Assembly: GCA_965276665.1 (NCBI GenBank)
Contig: OZ255620.1
Span: 3,224,001-3,288,000 of the forward strand
Length of the DNA stretch: 64,000 bases
Reading direction: 5' to 3'
Source: CAWGJC01 sp965276665
GTDB lineage: Bacteria; Pseudomonadota; Alphaproteobacteria; Acetobacterales; Acetobacteraceae
The notes below the pieces were generated by a model. It searched no databases. It saw nothing but the letters and a program-made list of their open reading frames with translations, and was not told where the DNA came from. Each line of letters begins with the position of its first letter. Within the stretch, counting starts at the first letter, position 1. Made by a program: the position numbers and the translations under genes. This document shows positions 57,064 to 63,668 of the stretch, piece by piece.

Positions 57064-57556
57064 TCGTTAAGCCGTGCCGGTCCTGATCGTATTCGACAAG
57101 ACCGGCGCCGATTATGTTCGTTGAACTGGTGCGGTGAGAGATGATGTTCCGCACGATCTGAGAGAACTTCGTATCGGATCGACCTTCGAGAATTTCAACA
57201 TCCTCGCCTTCAGGCTCGAAACTTAATTCGAGCGCCGCGATCAGATCGCTTGTAGCCATAAATCCGCTTGTCTGATCGTCCAAACAATCGAGCACCGGGA
57301 TTGTCAGGGCGCGCTCTGTAATGCGCTGGCGCACGTCCAGCCCGAGGGCATGCTTGCCGCCCGATGATCCGAGGAACCTGATCCCTTCGTTAAGGAACAC
57401 CGCCTCGATGGCTTCAAGGTTGTTCTTGATCGGGACGCGGCGCCCTTTCTCAAAGTCTCTGACGGTGCTCAGGGCAACCCTGGCTCTTTGGGCCAGGTCT
57501 TCCTGGCTCCAATCCAACCAAGCTCGGGCAGCACGACTCTGTTCTGGCGACAACAT
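57017..57556 (-). CDS. XRE-family regulator with C-terminal winged-helix-like domain
   Basis: The 179-residue protein has an N-terminal HTH (SRAARAWLDWSQEDLAQRARVALSTVRDFEKGRRVPIKNN, residues 7-45). Its C-terminal part (SDTKFSQIVRNIISHRTSSTNIIGAGLVEYDQDRHGLTITQKG) resembles the winged-helix N-domain of Mrr-type proteins. An inverted repeat at 57591-57613 upstream suggests autoregulation. It converges on and overlaps the methyltransferase gene. Confidence 0.8.
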   Translation of the reverse strand: MLSPEQSRAARAWLDWSQEDLAQRARVALSTVRDFEKGRRVPIKNNLEAIEAVFLNEGIRFLGSSGGKHALGLDVRQRITERALTIPVLDCLDDQTSGFMATSDLIAALELSFEPEGEDVEILEGRSDTKFSQIVRNIISHRTSSTNIIGAGLVEYDQDRHGLTITQKGREYLAKHSRS

Positions 57557-57590
57557 GACCGCCGTATAACGACCTCAACGGTTTGATGCA

Positions 57591-57613
57591 ATGTCAACTT
57601 TTTGCGTTGACAT
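57591..57613. promoter_or_regulatory. Inverted repeat upstream of the XRE gene
   Basis: ATGTCAAC and GTTGACAT are perfect 8-bp arms around TTTTTGC. The site is 35 nt upstream of the XRE start and contains TTGACA on both strands, so it could cover -35 elements. It is the likely operator of the 57017-57556 regulator. The rest of the 57557-57821 gap shows no gene. Confidence 0.65.
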
Positions 57614-57821
57614 ACAGAGTTGCGCTTGGCCCGAATATGACCGATCGGCGCGTCTCAATCCGAGTTTGTATGACGGCCGTTGCTACCCCAACACCCGAAT
57701 TATGTGATTTGCATGACCCCCCGCGCACGGCGCTTACTTTCCGCGTGTTCATGGTTTGATCATGGTGGGATGGGGAGGCGGTATGAGAAAGAAGAACAAT
57801 TCGGCGTCGAATGTGGTGGTT

Positions 57822-58175
57822 CTAAGCGACGTCCTTCGGCGCAATCGCCGCGATCATTTTCAAGACCATCATTTTCTGAACGCGATCGAGTGCTCGCCAG
57901 AAACCCAGCAGGGCGAGTTCGTCGCTATCCTCCACGAACTCACCAGGCGCTTTCTTCTCGCTCGATCCCTGCCCGAGAAGATCCATGGGAGAGACGCCAA
58001 GCACGTGGGCAAGCGCTTTAATCGTGATCCCACGCGGGCTAATTGAATTCCCATTCATGATCGACCTGACCAGCGTCTCATTAAGCTTGGCTTTGAGGGA
58101 CAGCTCACGCATCGATTTGATGCCGCGCTGATCCATCAACTCCCTTAGCCGGACTGGTAAGCCTTTGGTTTCCAT
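57822..58175 (-). CDS. CI-like phage repressor (XRE family)
   Basis: The 117-residue protein has an HTH of the CI/XRE type: LRELMDQRGIKSMRELSLKAKLNETLVRSIMNG, then ITIKALAHVLGVSPMDLL (residues 10-70). A C-terminal region follows (FWRALDRVQKMMVLKMIAAI), possibly for dimerisation. It lacks a LexA-like peptidase domain. Its ATG at 58175 lies inside an operator palindrome, and it is divergent from the Cro-like gene, the standard immunity-region layout. Confidence 0.85.
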   Translation of the reverse strand: METKGLPVRLRELMDQRGIKSMRELSLKAKLNETLVRSIMNGNSISPRGITIKALAHVLGVSPMDLLGQGSSEKKAPGEFVEDSDELALLGFWRALDRVQKMMVLKMIAAIAPKDVA

Positions 58176-58192
58176 GGGGATTTAATACCCCA
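58175..58192. promoter_or_regulatory. Operator overlapping the repressor start codon
   Basis: TGGGGATTTAATACCCCA is a near-palindrome matching the TGGGGTA-N4-TACCCCA consensus seen at 54340. It begins at the repressor ATG, so bound repressor would block its own transcription or leader. A weaker site (CGGGGTAAAAATCC, about 58210-58223) lies between this and the next operator. Confidence 0.72.
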
Positions 58193-58232
58193 TAGTTTTT
58201 GTGAGATCACGGGGTAAAAATCCACTTGCGCA

Positions 58233-58250
58233 TGGGGTATAATTCCCCCA
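58233..58250. promoter_or_regulatory. Operator covering the -10 box of the rightward promoter
   Basis: TGGGGTATAATTCCCCCA has the same flanks as the other operators and contains a perfect TATAAT (58238-58243), placed 21 nt before the Cro-like ATG. Repressor binding would occlude the rightward early promoter. The -35 region is weak. Confidence 0.75.
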
Positions 58251-58263
58251 TAAACGCAAGGCA

Positions 58264-58515
58264 ATGAACCTTGTTTCGGAACTCCTGAATCGCATTGACG
58301 CCTTCTGCAAAGAGAAGGACATGACCGAACGCCAGTTCGGGATGGCAGTTTGCGGCAACCACAAGTTTGTGCCTCGCCTTCGCGCTGGGTATGGCGTCAA
58401 CAGCACGACAATTGAGCGCGTCGAGCTTTTCCTTGCGGAGAAGCCACTACCTACTCGTGTGTCGCGCAGGTCTGGACGGACATCCACCAAAAGCCGCACT
58501 GAGGCAGTTGCCTGA
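58264..58515 (+). CDS. Cro-like small DNA-binding protein
   Basis: This 83-residue basic protein (LVSELLNRIDAFCKEKDMTERQFGMAVCGNHKFVPRLRAGYG) looks like an HTH protein and is the first gene of the rightward operon, divergent from the repressor. Its position and size fit a Cro/antirepressor role. Its stop overlaps the next ATG (TGATG). Confidence 0.7.
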   Translation: MNLVSELLNRIDAFCKEKDMTERQFGMAVCGNHKFVPRLRAGYGVNSTTIERVELFLAEKPLPTRVSRRSGRTSTKSRTEAVA

Positions 58516-58877
58516 TGCCGGTCTATTTGATCCGCGCGGGTAATTCTGGCCCAGTTAAGATAGGTTGGGCTCAGGACGCAAAACGCCGGCGGGCGTCGCT
58601 TCAAAGCGCCAACCACGAGCACCTCATCATCATCCGCCTTCTCAACGGCAGGCGGCACGATGAGACGATTGTGCAGAAGCGGTTTGAGCATCTGTGGCTT
58701 CACGGAGAATGGCATCGGTTCTCATCCGAATTGCTCGACGTGCAATTCAATTTTGACGATCTACCGGTTCCACTCACGTCGCGACGCCGTTCGGCAGCAC
58801 AGTGCATTTCCATCCGAGCTGGATCACACGATGCCAGAGTGCGATTTGAGGCATCTCTTTTAGAGATCGCCGCCTGA
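58515..58877 (+). CDS. GIY-YIG (MUG113/T5orf172) nuclease-family protein
   Basis: The 120-residue product has the compact GIY-YIG pattern: VYLIRAGNSGPVKIGWAQDAKRRRASLQS, then ETIVQKRFEHLWLHGEWHRF, with candidate catalytic Tyr, Arg and Glu. The C-terminal 35 residues are unassigned. The next gene encodes a paralogue. It begins within TGATG after the Cro-like gene. Confidence 0.75.
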   Translation: MPVYLIRAGNSGPVKIGWAQDAKRRRASLQSANHEHLIIIRLLNGRRHDETIVQKRFEHLWLHGEWHRFSSELLDVQFNFDDLPVPLTSRRRSAAQCISIRAGSHDARVRFEASLLEIAA

Positions 58878-59389
58878 TGCCAGTTTATTTCATCAGAGCT
58901 CCGGAGATGAATGCAGTTAAAATTGGCCGAGCGATGAACGTCGTTCGCAGAGCGCAATTTCTGCAAACGTCGATCCCAGTTAGACTTTATATCGTTCGAT
59001 TGCTTGATGGCGGTTTCGTCGAAGAAAACACACTTCACGAGCGGTTTGCTGCTTATTGCCTTGTTGGCGAGTGGTTTACGTACGTCCCTGAAATGTTGGC
59101 TGAAGATTTCGGAATGCCTGATTTGCCGATTCCGATGTTTGCTCATCGCGCTCTTCAAAGAATCATAAAAGGCGCATACGACGCACCCCTGGCGAAGGCT
59201 ATCGAGCGTGCCGGCGGCCCTAGTGCTGTCGCGAAGCATCTTGGCATTGTTCCTTCGGCAGTTACTCAATGGACGCGACTTCCGGCTCGTCACATTCCGC
59301 GCATTGAAGCGCTGACTGGAATTCCTGGCCGGGAGCTGCGGCCCGATCTTTACCCGGAGCCGGTGACGGCAGCGGAGATCGCCGCCTGA
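58877..59389 (+). CDS. GIY-YIG (MUG113) domain fused to a YdaS/Cro-like HTH
   Basis: The 170-residue protein repeats the layout of its neighbour at residues 1-80 (VYFIRAPEMNAVKIGRAMNVVRRAQFLQT...EENTLHERFAAYCLVGEWF). It then has a C-terminal HTH (LAKAIERAGGPSAVAKHLGIVPSAVTQWTRLPARHIPRIEALTG) resembling YdaS-type phage Cro proteins. The fusion suggests a DNA-targeted or self-regulated nuclease-like protein. Confidence 0.75.
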   Translation: MPVYFIRAPEMNAVKIGRAMNVVRRAQFLQTSIPVRLYIVRLLDGGFVEENTLHERFAAYCLVGEWFTYVPEMLAEDFGMPDLPIPMFAHRALQRIIKGAYDAPLAKAIERAGGPSAVAKHLGIVPSAVTQWTRLPARHIPRIEALTGIPGRELRPDLYPEPVTAAEIAA

Positions 59390-59457
59390 TGCCCGATTTT
59401 CTCGGCATCACGGCGCTTGAGATATGGGGCCGTCGCAAGTTTGCGGGTGTCGCCTGA
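59389..59457 (+). CDS. 22-residue coupled ORF
   Basis: An ATG within TGATG after the GIY-YIG-HTH gene opens 22 codons (MPDFLGITALEIWGRRKFAG...) and ends in another TGATG that starts the next frame. It could be a leader-type peptide that keeps ribosomes in the coupled chain, or a decayed gene. Support is only the junction pattern. Confidence 0.35.
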   Translation: MPDFLGITALEIWGRRKFAGVA

Positions 59458-59951
59458 TGCGCGCGCCGCCCCCGCGCGCGCCGAAACGCAATGTTTCGAT
59501 AGACGTCGACTCAGACGCGATCGACCCGATCGTTGACCAGATGATCGGCAGAACCGTTCGGCTACTTCCGGAACAGAGCTTCGATCTGCTCCGCAATCTT
59601 CTTCGCGGCGGCCTTGCCGATGGCCTCTCGAATTGTCTGAAGATCACCCACGTCGCCGTGGACCGGGCAGGACAGCCTGTCCTCCGGCTTGAGCTCGATC
59701 CCGTCCCATTCGACCTGAAGCTGAGCGCCGCATTGCGGGCACTGGGGTTTGAGGGTCTAAGACATCCCGATTCTCCCGATGGTGCTCCCCCGCTCATCGT
59801 GGAGAGGGGCGGCCGGGGCAGCAATGCTTCGGTCGTCGCTCGCCTGTTCCCCGGCCTCGCCGCCGCGATCGCGCGGCAGCATCCCGCCGCGCGGCACCTC
59901 GCCAAACCGCACTCGATCTTCGACCCGCGGGAAGGAGGGGGGTTCTGGTGA
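59457..59951 (+). CDS. Hypothetical phage protein in the coupled chain
   Basis: The 164-residue frame starts in TGATG and ends in GTGA, fitting the chain on both sides. Its ends look protein-like (RNVSIDVDSDAIDPIVDQMIG; FPGLAAAIARQHPAARHLAKPH). The middle third lies opposite a more convincing minus-strand zinc-ribbon frame, so the gene may be a composite. No family is recognised. Confidence 0.5.
   Translation: MRAPPPRAPKRNVSIDVDSDAIDPIVDQMIGRTVRLLPEQSFDLLRNLLRGGLADGLSNCLKITHVAVDRAGQPVLRLELDPVPFDLKLSAALRALGFEGLRHPDSPDGAPPLIVERGGRGSNASVVARLFPGLAAAIARQHPAARHLAKPHSIFDPREGGGFW
59562..59765 (-). pseudogene. Antisense zinc-ribbon protein frame with an amber codon at position 3
   Basis: Read on the minus strand from ATG 59765: Met-Ser-TAG-Thr-Leu-Lys, then CPQCGAQLQVEWDGIELKPE, LSCPVHGDVGDLQTIREAIG and KAAAKKIAEQIEALFRK to a TAG at 59562. 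The CPxC...CPxH ribbon, the charged helix, a GGGAGA site before the ATG, and a higher GC3 than the opposite frame all look genuine. The third codon TAG (59757-59759) breaks it; AAG would restore it. Confidence 0.5.
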
Positions 59952-60058
59952 TCTCTCACCCGCCCCGCTCGCATCACGTGCTTGGCCTGACCCTCGGCGT
60001 CACGGCCGGCGTGCTCATCTGGTGGGGAATCATTGCCGCATTGCGGGCATGGTTGTGA
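59948..60058 (+). CDS. 36-residue single-span membrane peptide
   Basis: GTG 59948 overlaps the upstream stop (GTGA). The product has one hydrophobic segment (LGLTLGVTAGVLIWWGIIAAL) after a short His/Arg/Pro head, and ends in TGATG with the next gene. A small phage membrane peptide is plausible; the function is unknown. Confidence 0.5.
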   Translation: MISHPPRSHHVLGLTLGVTAGVLIWWGIIAALRAWL

Positions 60059-60423
60059 TGTCCGTTTGGAAAACGCGCCGTGACGACATCCTGGCCATGC
60101 GTGAGGCCGGAATGCAGGAACGCGCGATCGCGCAGCACTATGGCGTGACCCAGCAGGCGCTGTCCCATGCCGCGCGGCGGCTGGACCTTCCTGGCGTCTA
60201 TCGTCGCTGGACCGCCGCCGAGATCGACTTCCTGCGGCGGTGCGCGGCGCGGGGCGTGACGTGGGATGAGATCGGTTCGCATCTCAACCGGAGCGGGCGC
60301 GCTGTCGGCGGCAAGGCTTCCGCGCTCGGAATCAAGAGCACCCTGCCGTTCAGCTACGGGCACGCGGCGTCTCTCACAAAGGCCCGGGCGGCGCGGCGTT
60401 CGCAGTCGACGGCAGCGCCATGA
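60058..60423 (+). CDS. HTH/SANT-like DNA-binding protein 1
   Basis: The 121-residue protein has two helical modules: DDILAMREAGMQERAIAQHYGVTQQALSHAARRL, then a SANT/GcrA-like WTAAEIDFLRRCAARGVTWDEIGSHLNRSGRAVGGKASALGI. It is a paralogue in layout of the next two genes. ATG 60058 overlaps the upstream stop. Confidence 0.7.
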   Translation: MSVWKTRRDDILAMREAGMQERAIAQHYGVTQQALSHAARRLDLPGVYRRWTAAEIDFLRRCAARGVTWDEIGSHLNRSGRAVGGKASALGIKSTLPFSYGHAASLTKARAARRSQSTAAP

Positions 60424-60854
60424 CCGCGGGGCGACAGAACATCAACTGGAAAGCGCGCCGCGACGAGCTCGTTGCCTTCCGGACCGCCGGGAAGACCCTC
60501 AGGGAGATCGCCGCGCATTACGGCGCCAACATCAAGTCCGTCACCGCCGCGTGTCTTCGATACGACGTTCCTCGCTACTCCCGGCATTATTCCGAGCGGG
60601 AGATTGCTATCCTCAAGGACGGCGCCTCCCGCGGTTTGAGCTGGGCGCAGATCGCCAGGAAGATCGGCCGATCGGTCGCCAGCGTCGTGGTTTACGCATC
60701 CAAGCATGGCATCACGAACGGCCGGTGCACGCCGGGCCGGATGAAGGGCCTGGCGGCGGCGCGTGCGGCACGGGGGACGGCGCGGGGAGCGACGCAAGAT
60801 CCTTCGACGCGACCTCGCTCGGCGCAGGCGCGCTCGGCGCAGGTGTCGGCCTGA
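60420..60854 (+). CDS. HTH/SANT-like DNA-binding protein 2
   Basis: The 144-residue protein has the same two-module layout: RRDELVAFRTAGKTLREIAAHYGANIKSVTAACLRY, then YSEREIAILKDGASRGLSWAQIARKIGRSVASVVVYASKHGI. A Ser/Ala/Arg-rich tail follows. It overlaps the previous gene by 4 nt (ATGA). Confidence 0.7.
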   Translation: MTAGRQNINWKARRDELVAFRTAGKTLREIAAHYGANIKSVTAACLRYDVPRYSRHYSEREIAILKDGASRGLSWAQIARKIGRSVASVVVYASKHGITNGRCTPGRMKGLAAARAARGTARGATQDPSTRPRSAQARSAQVSA

Positions 60855-61261
60855 TGCCAGACCGCCACGTCTTCACCGAAGCCGAGGACGCGCTGATTCT
60901 GGCGATGCGCGCCGAGCGGCAGACGTGGGACGCGATCGCGCGGGCGGTCGGCGTGTCCCGGAACTGCGGGATTGAACGCGGCAAGGCGCTGTTGCTGAAC
61001 CAAGACGTCAAGAACGTTCGTGTTCCGAGGAAAAATACCTGGACGCCCGAGATTGAGCAGGAGCTTCGCCGGCTCGCGGCGCTTGGCTGCTCGTGCAGGG
61101 ACATCGGCCGGCATCTCGGGATCAAGGGCACGACCGTCGCCGAAAGATGCCAGTCGCTCGGCATTGAGATCATGCCTCGCTTTCCCCTGCCCGCGGGCGA
61201 CGCCCGGACCTGGGGTGTTCTAACTGCCGGCACGCTGCTGGACGGGGAGCCCTTCCGATGA
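60854..61261 (+). CDS. HTH/SANT-like DNA-binding protein 3
   Basis: The 135-residue protein has FTEAEDALILAMRAERQTWDAIARAVGVSRNCGIERGKAL, then WTPEIEQELRRLAALGCSCRDIGRHLGIKGTTVAERCQSLGI. Here both modules look SANT-like. ATG 60854 sits in TGATG after gene 2. It overlaps the next frame by 4 nt. Confidence 0.7.
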   Translation: MPDRHVFTEAEDALILAMRAERQTWDAIARAVGVSRNCGIERGKALLLNQDVKNVRVPRKNTWTPEIEQELRRLAALGCSCRDIGRHLGIKGTTVAERCQSLGIEIMPRFPLPAGDARTWGVLTAGTLLDGEPFR

Positions 61262-61407
61262 TCCCCACCCAGGCGCGCCAGATCGGTTGCATTTCCCTCT
61301 CGGCATCGGCCTCCGTCACTGTGTCTCTCCACGGTCTCGACATCCGTAGAGATGATGCAGGAACGAACCTATGTCGTGGAAAAACCCGTCCGAGGATGCG
61401 GATATGA
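61258..61407 (+). CDS. 49-residue hypothetical ORF
   Basis: It starts in ATGA with the upstream gene (MIPTQARQIGCISLSASASV...) and overlaps the start of the next gene. Composition is not strongly protein-like; it is supported only by the coupled start. Confidence 0.35.
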   Translation: MIPTQARQIGCISLSASASVTVSLHGLDIRRDDAGTNLCRGKTRPRMRI

Positions 61408-61694
61408 GAGTCGCAATCCTCGACCCCCTGGCCGAGATCAGGTCGTTCCTGATCGAGGAGTACGGCGAGCGCCGCCATCGCGTCGGCGCCAAGACCGCCT
61501 TGCACGACCTGGCCGAGGACCTCGGTATCACGTTTCGACGCATTCGTGGCTTCGTCTACGGCGAGGCGCGCGGCATTTCAGCGCAGGAATACCTCCAGAT
61601 CAGAGAACGGCGCGAGCAGATGCTTCGGCTGCGGCTGCGGCGTCTGGATCACGAGGCGATGCTTTTGAGAAAGCGATTGGACAATGGATCGTAA
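61371..61694 (+). CDS. Hypothetical phage protein, possible DNA-binding
   Basis: The 107-residue protein has a helical centre (KTALHDLAEDLGITFRRIRGFVYGEARG) reminiscent of a short HTH and a basic helix at the C-terminus (REQMLRLRLRRLDHEAMLLRKRL). ATG 61371 is preceded by AGGAACGAACCT; ATG 61404 is an alternative. Confidence 0.6.
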   Translation: MSWKNPSEDADMRVAILDPLAEIRSFLIEEYGERRHRVGAKTALHDLAEDLGITFRRIRGFVYGEARGISAQEYLQIRERREQMLRLRLRRLDHEAMLLRKRLDNGS

Positions 61695-61712
61695 GCCAAG
61701 GACTGAGCATGA

Positions 61713-61853
61713 ATGCAGCTGATTCATTCCCTCATCGACCGGTTCTGCGAATGGCGGGTGAGGGTATGGCTGGAGCGCGCGAACGTCGCGAAGACGCGGG
61801 CGGATGCGTGGCGCTTTCGAATCGAGACGGCGTCTTGGCGGGGGCGGATGTGA
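61713..61853 (+). CDS. 46-residue basic helical ORF
   Basis: The frame (MQLIHSLIDRFCEWRVRVWLERANV...) predicts an amphipathic helix. It ends in TGATG at a sequence (GGCGGATGTGATG) that is repeated at 63371. No family is recognised. Confidence 0.45.
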   Translation: MQLIHSLIDRFCEWRVRVWLERANVAKTRADAWRFRIETASWRGRM

Positions 61854-61872
61854 TGGACTTGGGGACAGAACA

Positions 61873-62187
61873 ATGAACAACAAGAGTGTCCCAACCCTGA
61901 CGAGAGAAGATGTGGCGTTGGTCAAGGGCATGCTCGCACGCGGCGATCGTCAGTCCGACATTGCAGCATTCTTTGGAGTCAATGGTGGTCGGATTGCCGA
62001 GATAAACACCGGACAAAAATGGTCCGATGTGGACGCATCGTCGGTTGAGAAATTGCCGCCCGCCGGTCCGTACCTCGCGGGCCGTTCTGCGCTAAAGGCG
62101 CGAGACTCCCTCCTCGCGTTACGTGATCTCATCGACGGCGCGCTCCGGGATATCGACCTGTTTGAGCAGGTGCGCGGGGATGAGTGA
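61873..62187 (+). CDS. Small phage HTH-like protein
   Basis: The 104-residue protein carries LTREDVALVKGMLARGDRQSDIAAFFGVNGGRIAEINTGQKWSDV, a pattern common in prophages of Rhizobiales and relatives, likely an HTH DNA-binding domain. The tail is helical. ATG 61873 is chosen over upstream frames; it overlaps the next gene by 8 nt. Confidence 0.72.
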   Translation: MNNKSVPTLTREDVALVKGMLARGDRQSDIAAFFGVNGGRIAEINTGQKWSDVDASSVEKLPPAGPYLAGRSALKARDSLLALRDLIDGALRDIDLFEQVRGDE

Positions 62188-63430
62188 AGGGGCGATCGCT
62201 GCCTATGGTTCGCACCCGTTAGCGGAAATATTCCCGCTTATGGTCGGGAAGGACATTGACTCTCTGGCAGGCGATATCCGCTCGAATGGACTAAGGCAGC
62301 CTATCGTTCTTCTAGACGGCATGATCCTCGACGGGCGCAATCGCTACCGCGCCTGCATTTCAGTCGACGTCACTCCGGCGTTTGAGACTTACAGCGGTGA
62401 CGACCCGCTGAAATTCGTCATTTCACTCAATCTAAGTCGGCGCCATCTCGACGAGAGCCAGCGAGCAATGGTGGCGGCGAAGATCGCCAATATTCAGGGC
62501 CCCGGCCGCCAACCAGATAATGCGCCAATTGGCGCAATTTCTCAGGACTCGGCGGGGGAGCTACTTAACGTCAGTCGTCGTTCTGTGCAACGCGCTAATG
62601 ACGTCATCCGCAGCCCCATCAAGGAACTTGCCAGGGAAGTTGAGAACGGCGGCGTCAGCGTCTCAGCGGCTGCGACCGTAGCTCGGATGCCGGAGGCGGA
62701 GCAGCGCGAGGTCGTTGCTCGGGGCAAGACAGAAATTCTTGCTGCGGCGAAAGCATTCAAGGCTGTCGATGCTGAGTCAAAAAAACGAGCCCGTTCAGCC
62801 AAAGAATCTGCCCTCGCGGCTGCAACGTTAGCGGCGTCCGAGCAGATAGGCACCAAGCTCTACGGCGTCATCAGTGCGGACCCGCCATGGCGGTTCGAAC
62901 CCTACAGCCGCGAAACCGGCATGGATCGCGCCGCCGACAATCACTACCCCACGATGACGACTGACACGATCTGCGACATGACGGTGCCATCAGCTGAGGA
63001 TTGCGTACTCTTTCTGTGGGCGACAGCACCCATGCTACCAGATGCGCTGAGGGTCATGAACGCGTGGGGGTTTACGTACAAGTCGCATGTCGTCTGGGTA
63101 AAGGATCGTATCGGCACAGGCTATTGGGCTCGAAACAAACACGAGCTTTTACTCATTGGCACTAGGGGCTCGATTCCTGCACCTTCGCCAGGCACGCAGT
63201 TTATCTCGGCGATCGAAGCAGTCGTAGGTCAACATAGCGCCAAGCCAGCGGTGTTCGTTGAACAGATCGAGACGATGTTTCCATCCCTTGCAAGGCTTGA
63301 GATGTTCTGTCGATCTCCGCGAGAGGGTTGGGATAGCTGGGGTAATGAGACGCTAGGCGGCGTCCTGGCGGGGGCGGATGTGATGAACCCTGCCCAGAAG
63401 GACGGGGTTTCTTGCGCGGGCGGGATGTGA
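62180..63430 (+). CDS. ParB-like domain fused to MT-A70-type adenine methyltransferase
   Basis: The 416-residue protein has an N-terminal ParB/Srx-like domain (HPLAEIFPLMVGKDIDSLAGDIRSNGLRQPIVLLDG, then ILDGRNRYRAC) and an HTH-like middle (SAGELLNVSRRSVQRANDVI). The C-terminal MT-A70 methyltransferase has the DPPW motif (VISADPPWRFEPYS, about residue 235) and FLWATAPMLPDALRVMNAWGF. It probably methylates adenine in DNA. The last 15 residues are encoded by a duplicated stretch. Confidence 0.82.
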   Translation: MSEGAIAAYGSHPLAEIFPLMVGKDIDSLAGDIRSNGLRQPIVLLDGMILDGRNRYRACISVDVTPAFETYSGDDPLKFVISLNLSRRHLDESQRAMVAAKIANIQGPGRQPDNAPIGAISQDSAGELLNVSRRSVQRANDVIRSPIKELAREVENGGVSVSAAATVARMPEAEQREVVARGKTEILAAAKAFKAVDAESKKRARSAKESALAAATLAASEQIGTKLYGVISADPPWRFEPYSRETGMDRAADNHYPTMTTDTICDMTVPSAEDCVLFLWATAPMLPDALRVMNAWGFTYKSHVVWVKDRIGTGYWARNKHELLLIGTRGSIPAPSPGTQFISAIEAVVGQHSAKPAVFVEQIETMFPSLARLEMFCRSPREGWDSWGNETLGGVLAGADVMNPAQKDGVSCAGGM

Positions 63431-63463
63431 TGGACCGTGCCCAGAAGGACGGGGTTTCTTGCG
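63376..63463 (+). repeat. Direct repeat of 41 bp, two copies, period 47
   Basis: Copies at 63376-63416 and 63423-63463 differ at two positions. Each holds a TGATG junction, then CCCAGAAGGACGGGGTTTCT. The second contains the real start of the 63430 gene; the first now encodes the tail of the methyltransferase (MNPAQKDGVSC against MDRAQKDGVSC). Confidence 0.88.
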
Positions 63464-63663
63464 GGGTCCAGGTGATGTGGCCCAACTGCCACTGCGGGAA
63501 GGAAGCCGTTGCCGTCGCCCCCGGCACGCAGCCCGAGATCGTCCCCGGCGACATCGTCATCTCATGCGGCCAGCCGGCACGCGGATGGTGCCTTGAGCAC
63601 TGGCCGACGCCGCGGGGATTTCAGGCTGATCTGTTCTCTTCCAACCAATTATCTAGAGGGTGA
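63430..63663 (+). CDS. Small cysteine-rich phage protein
   Basis: The 77-residue product begins MDRAQKDGVSCGVQVMWPNCHCGKEAV and has further Cys/His (VISCGQPARGWCLEHW), suggesting a zinc-binding fold. ATG 63430 lies in TGATG after the methyltransferase. The function is unknown. Confidence 0.6.
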   Translation: MDRAQKDGVSCGVQVMWPNCHCGKEAVAVAPGTQPEIVPGDIVISCGQPARGWCLEHWPTPRGFQADLFSSNQLSRG

Positions 63664-63668
63664 TGACA

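Noticed and set aside
57606..57640. Plus-strand TTGACA as a promoter for a gene at about 57680
   Set aside because: No acceptable -10 at 16-18 nt and no supported plus-strand gene follows; TTGACA is part of the inverted repeat assigned to the XRE regulator.
57756..58046. Plus-strand frame of 96 codons opposite the CI-like repressor
   Set aside because: The minus strand encodes an HTH repressor with the correct divergent layout and operators; the plus frame has no recognisable domain and no place in either operon.
59408..59977. 189-codon minus-strand frame (Ser/Arg/Pro-rich)
   Set aside because: It lies in a different frame from the zinc-ribbon reading and has low-complexity, shadow-like composition.
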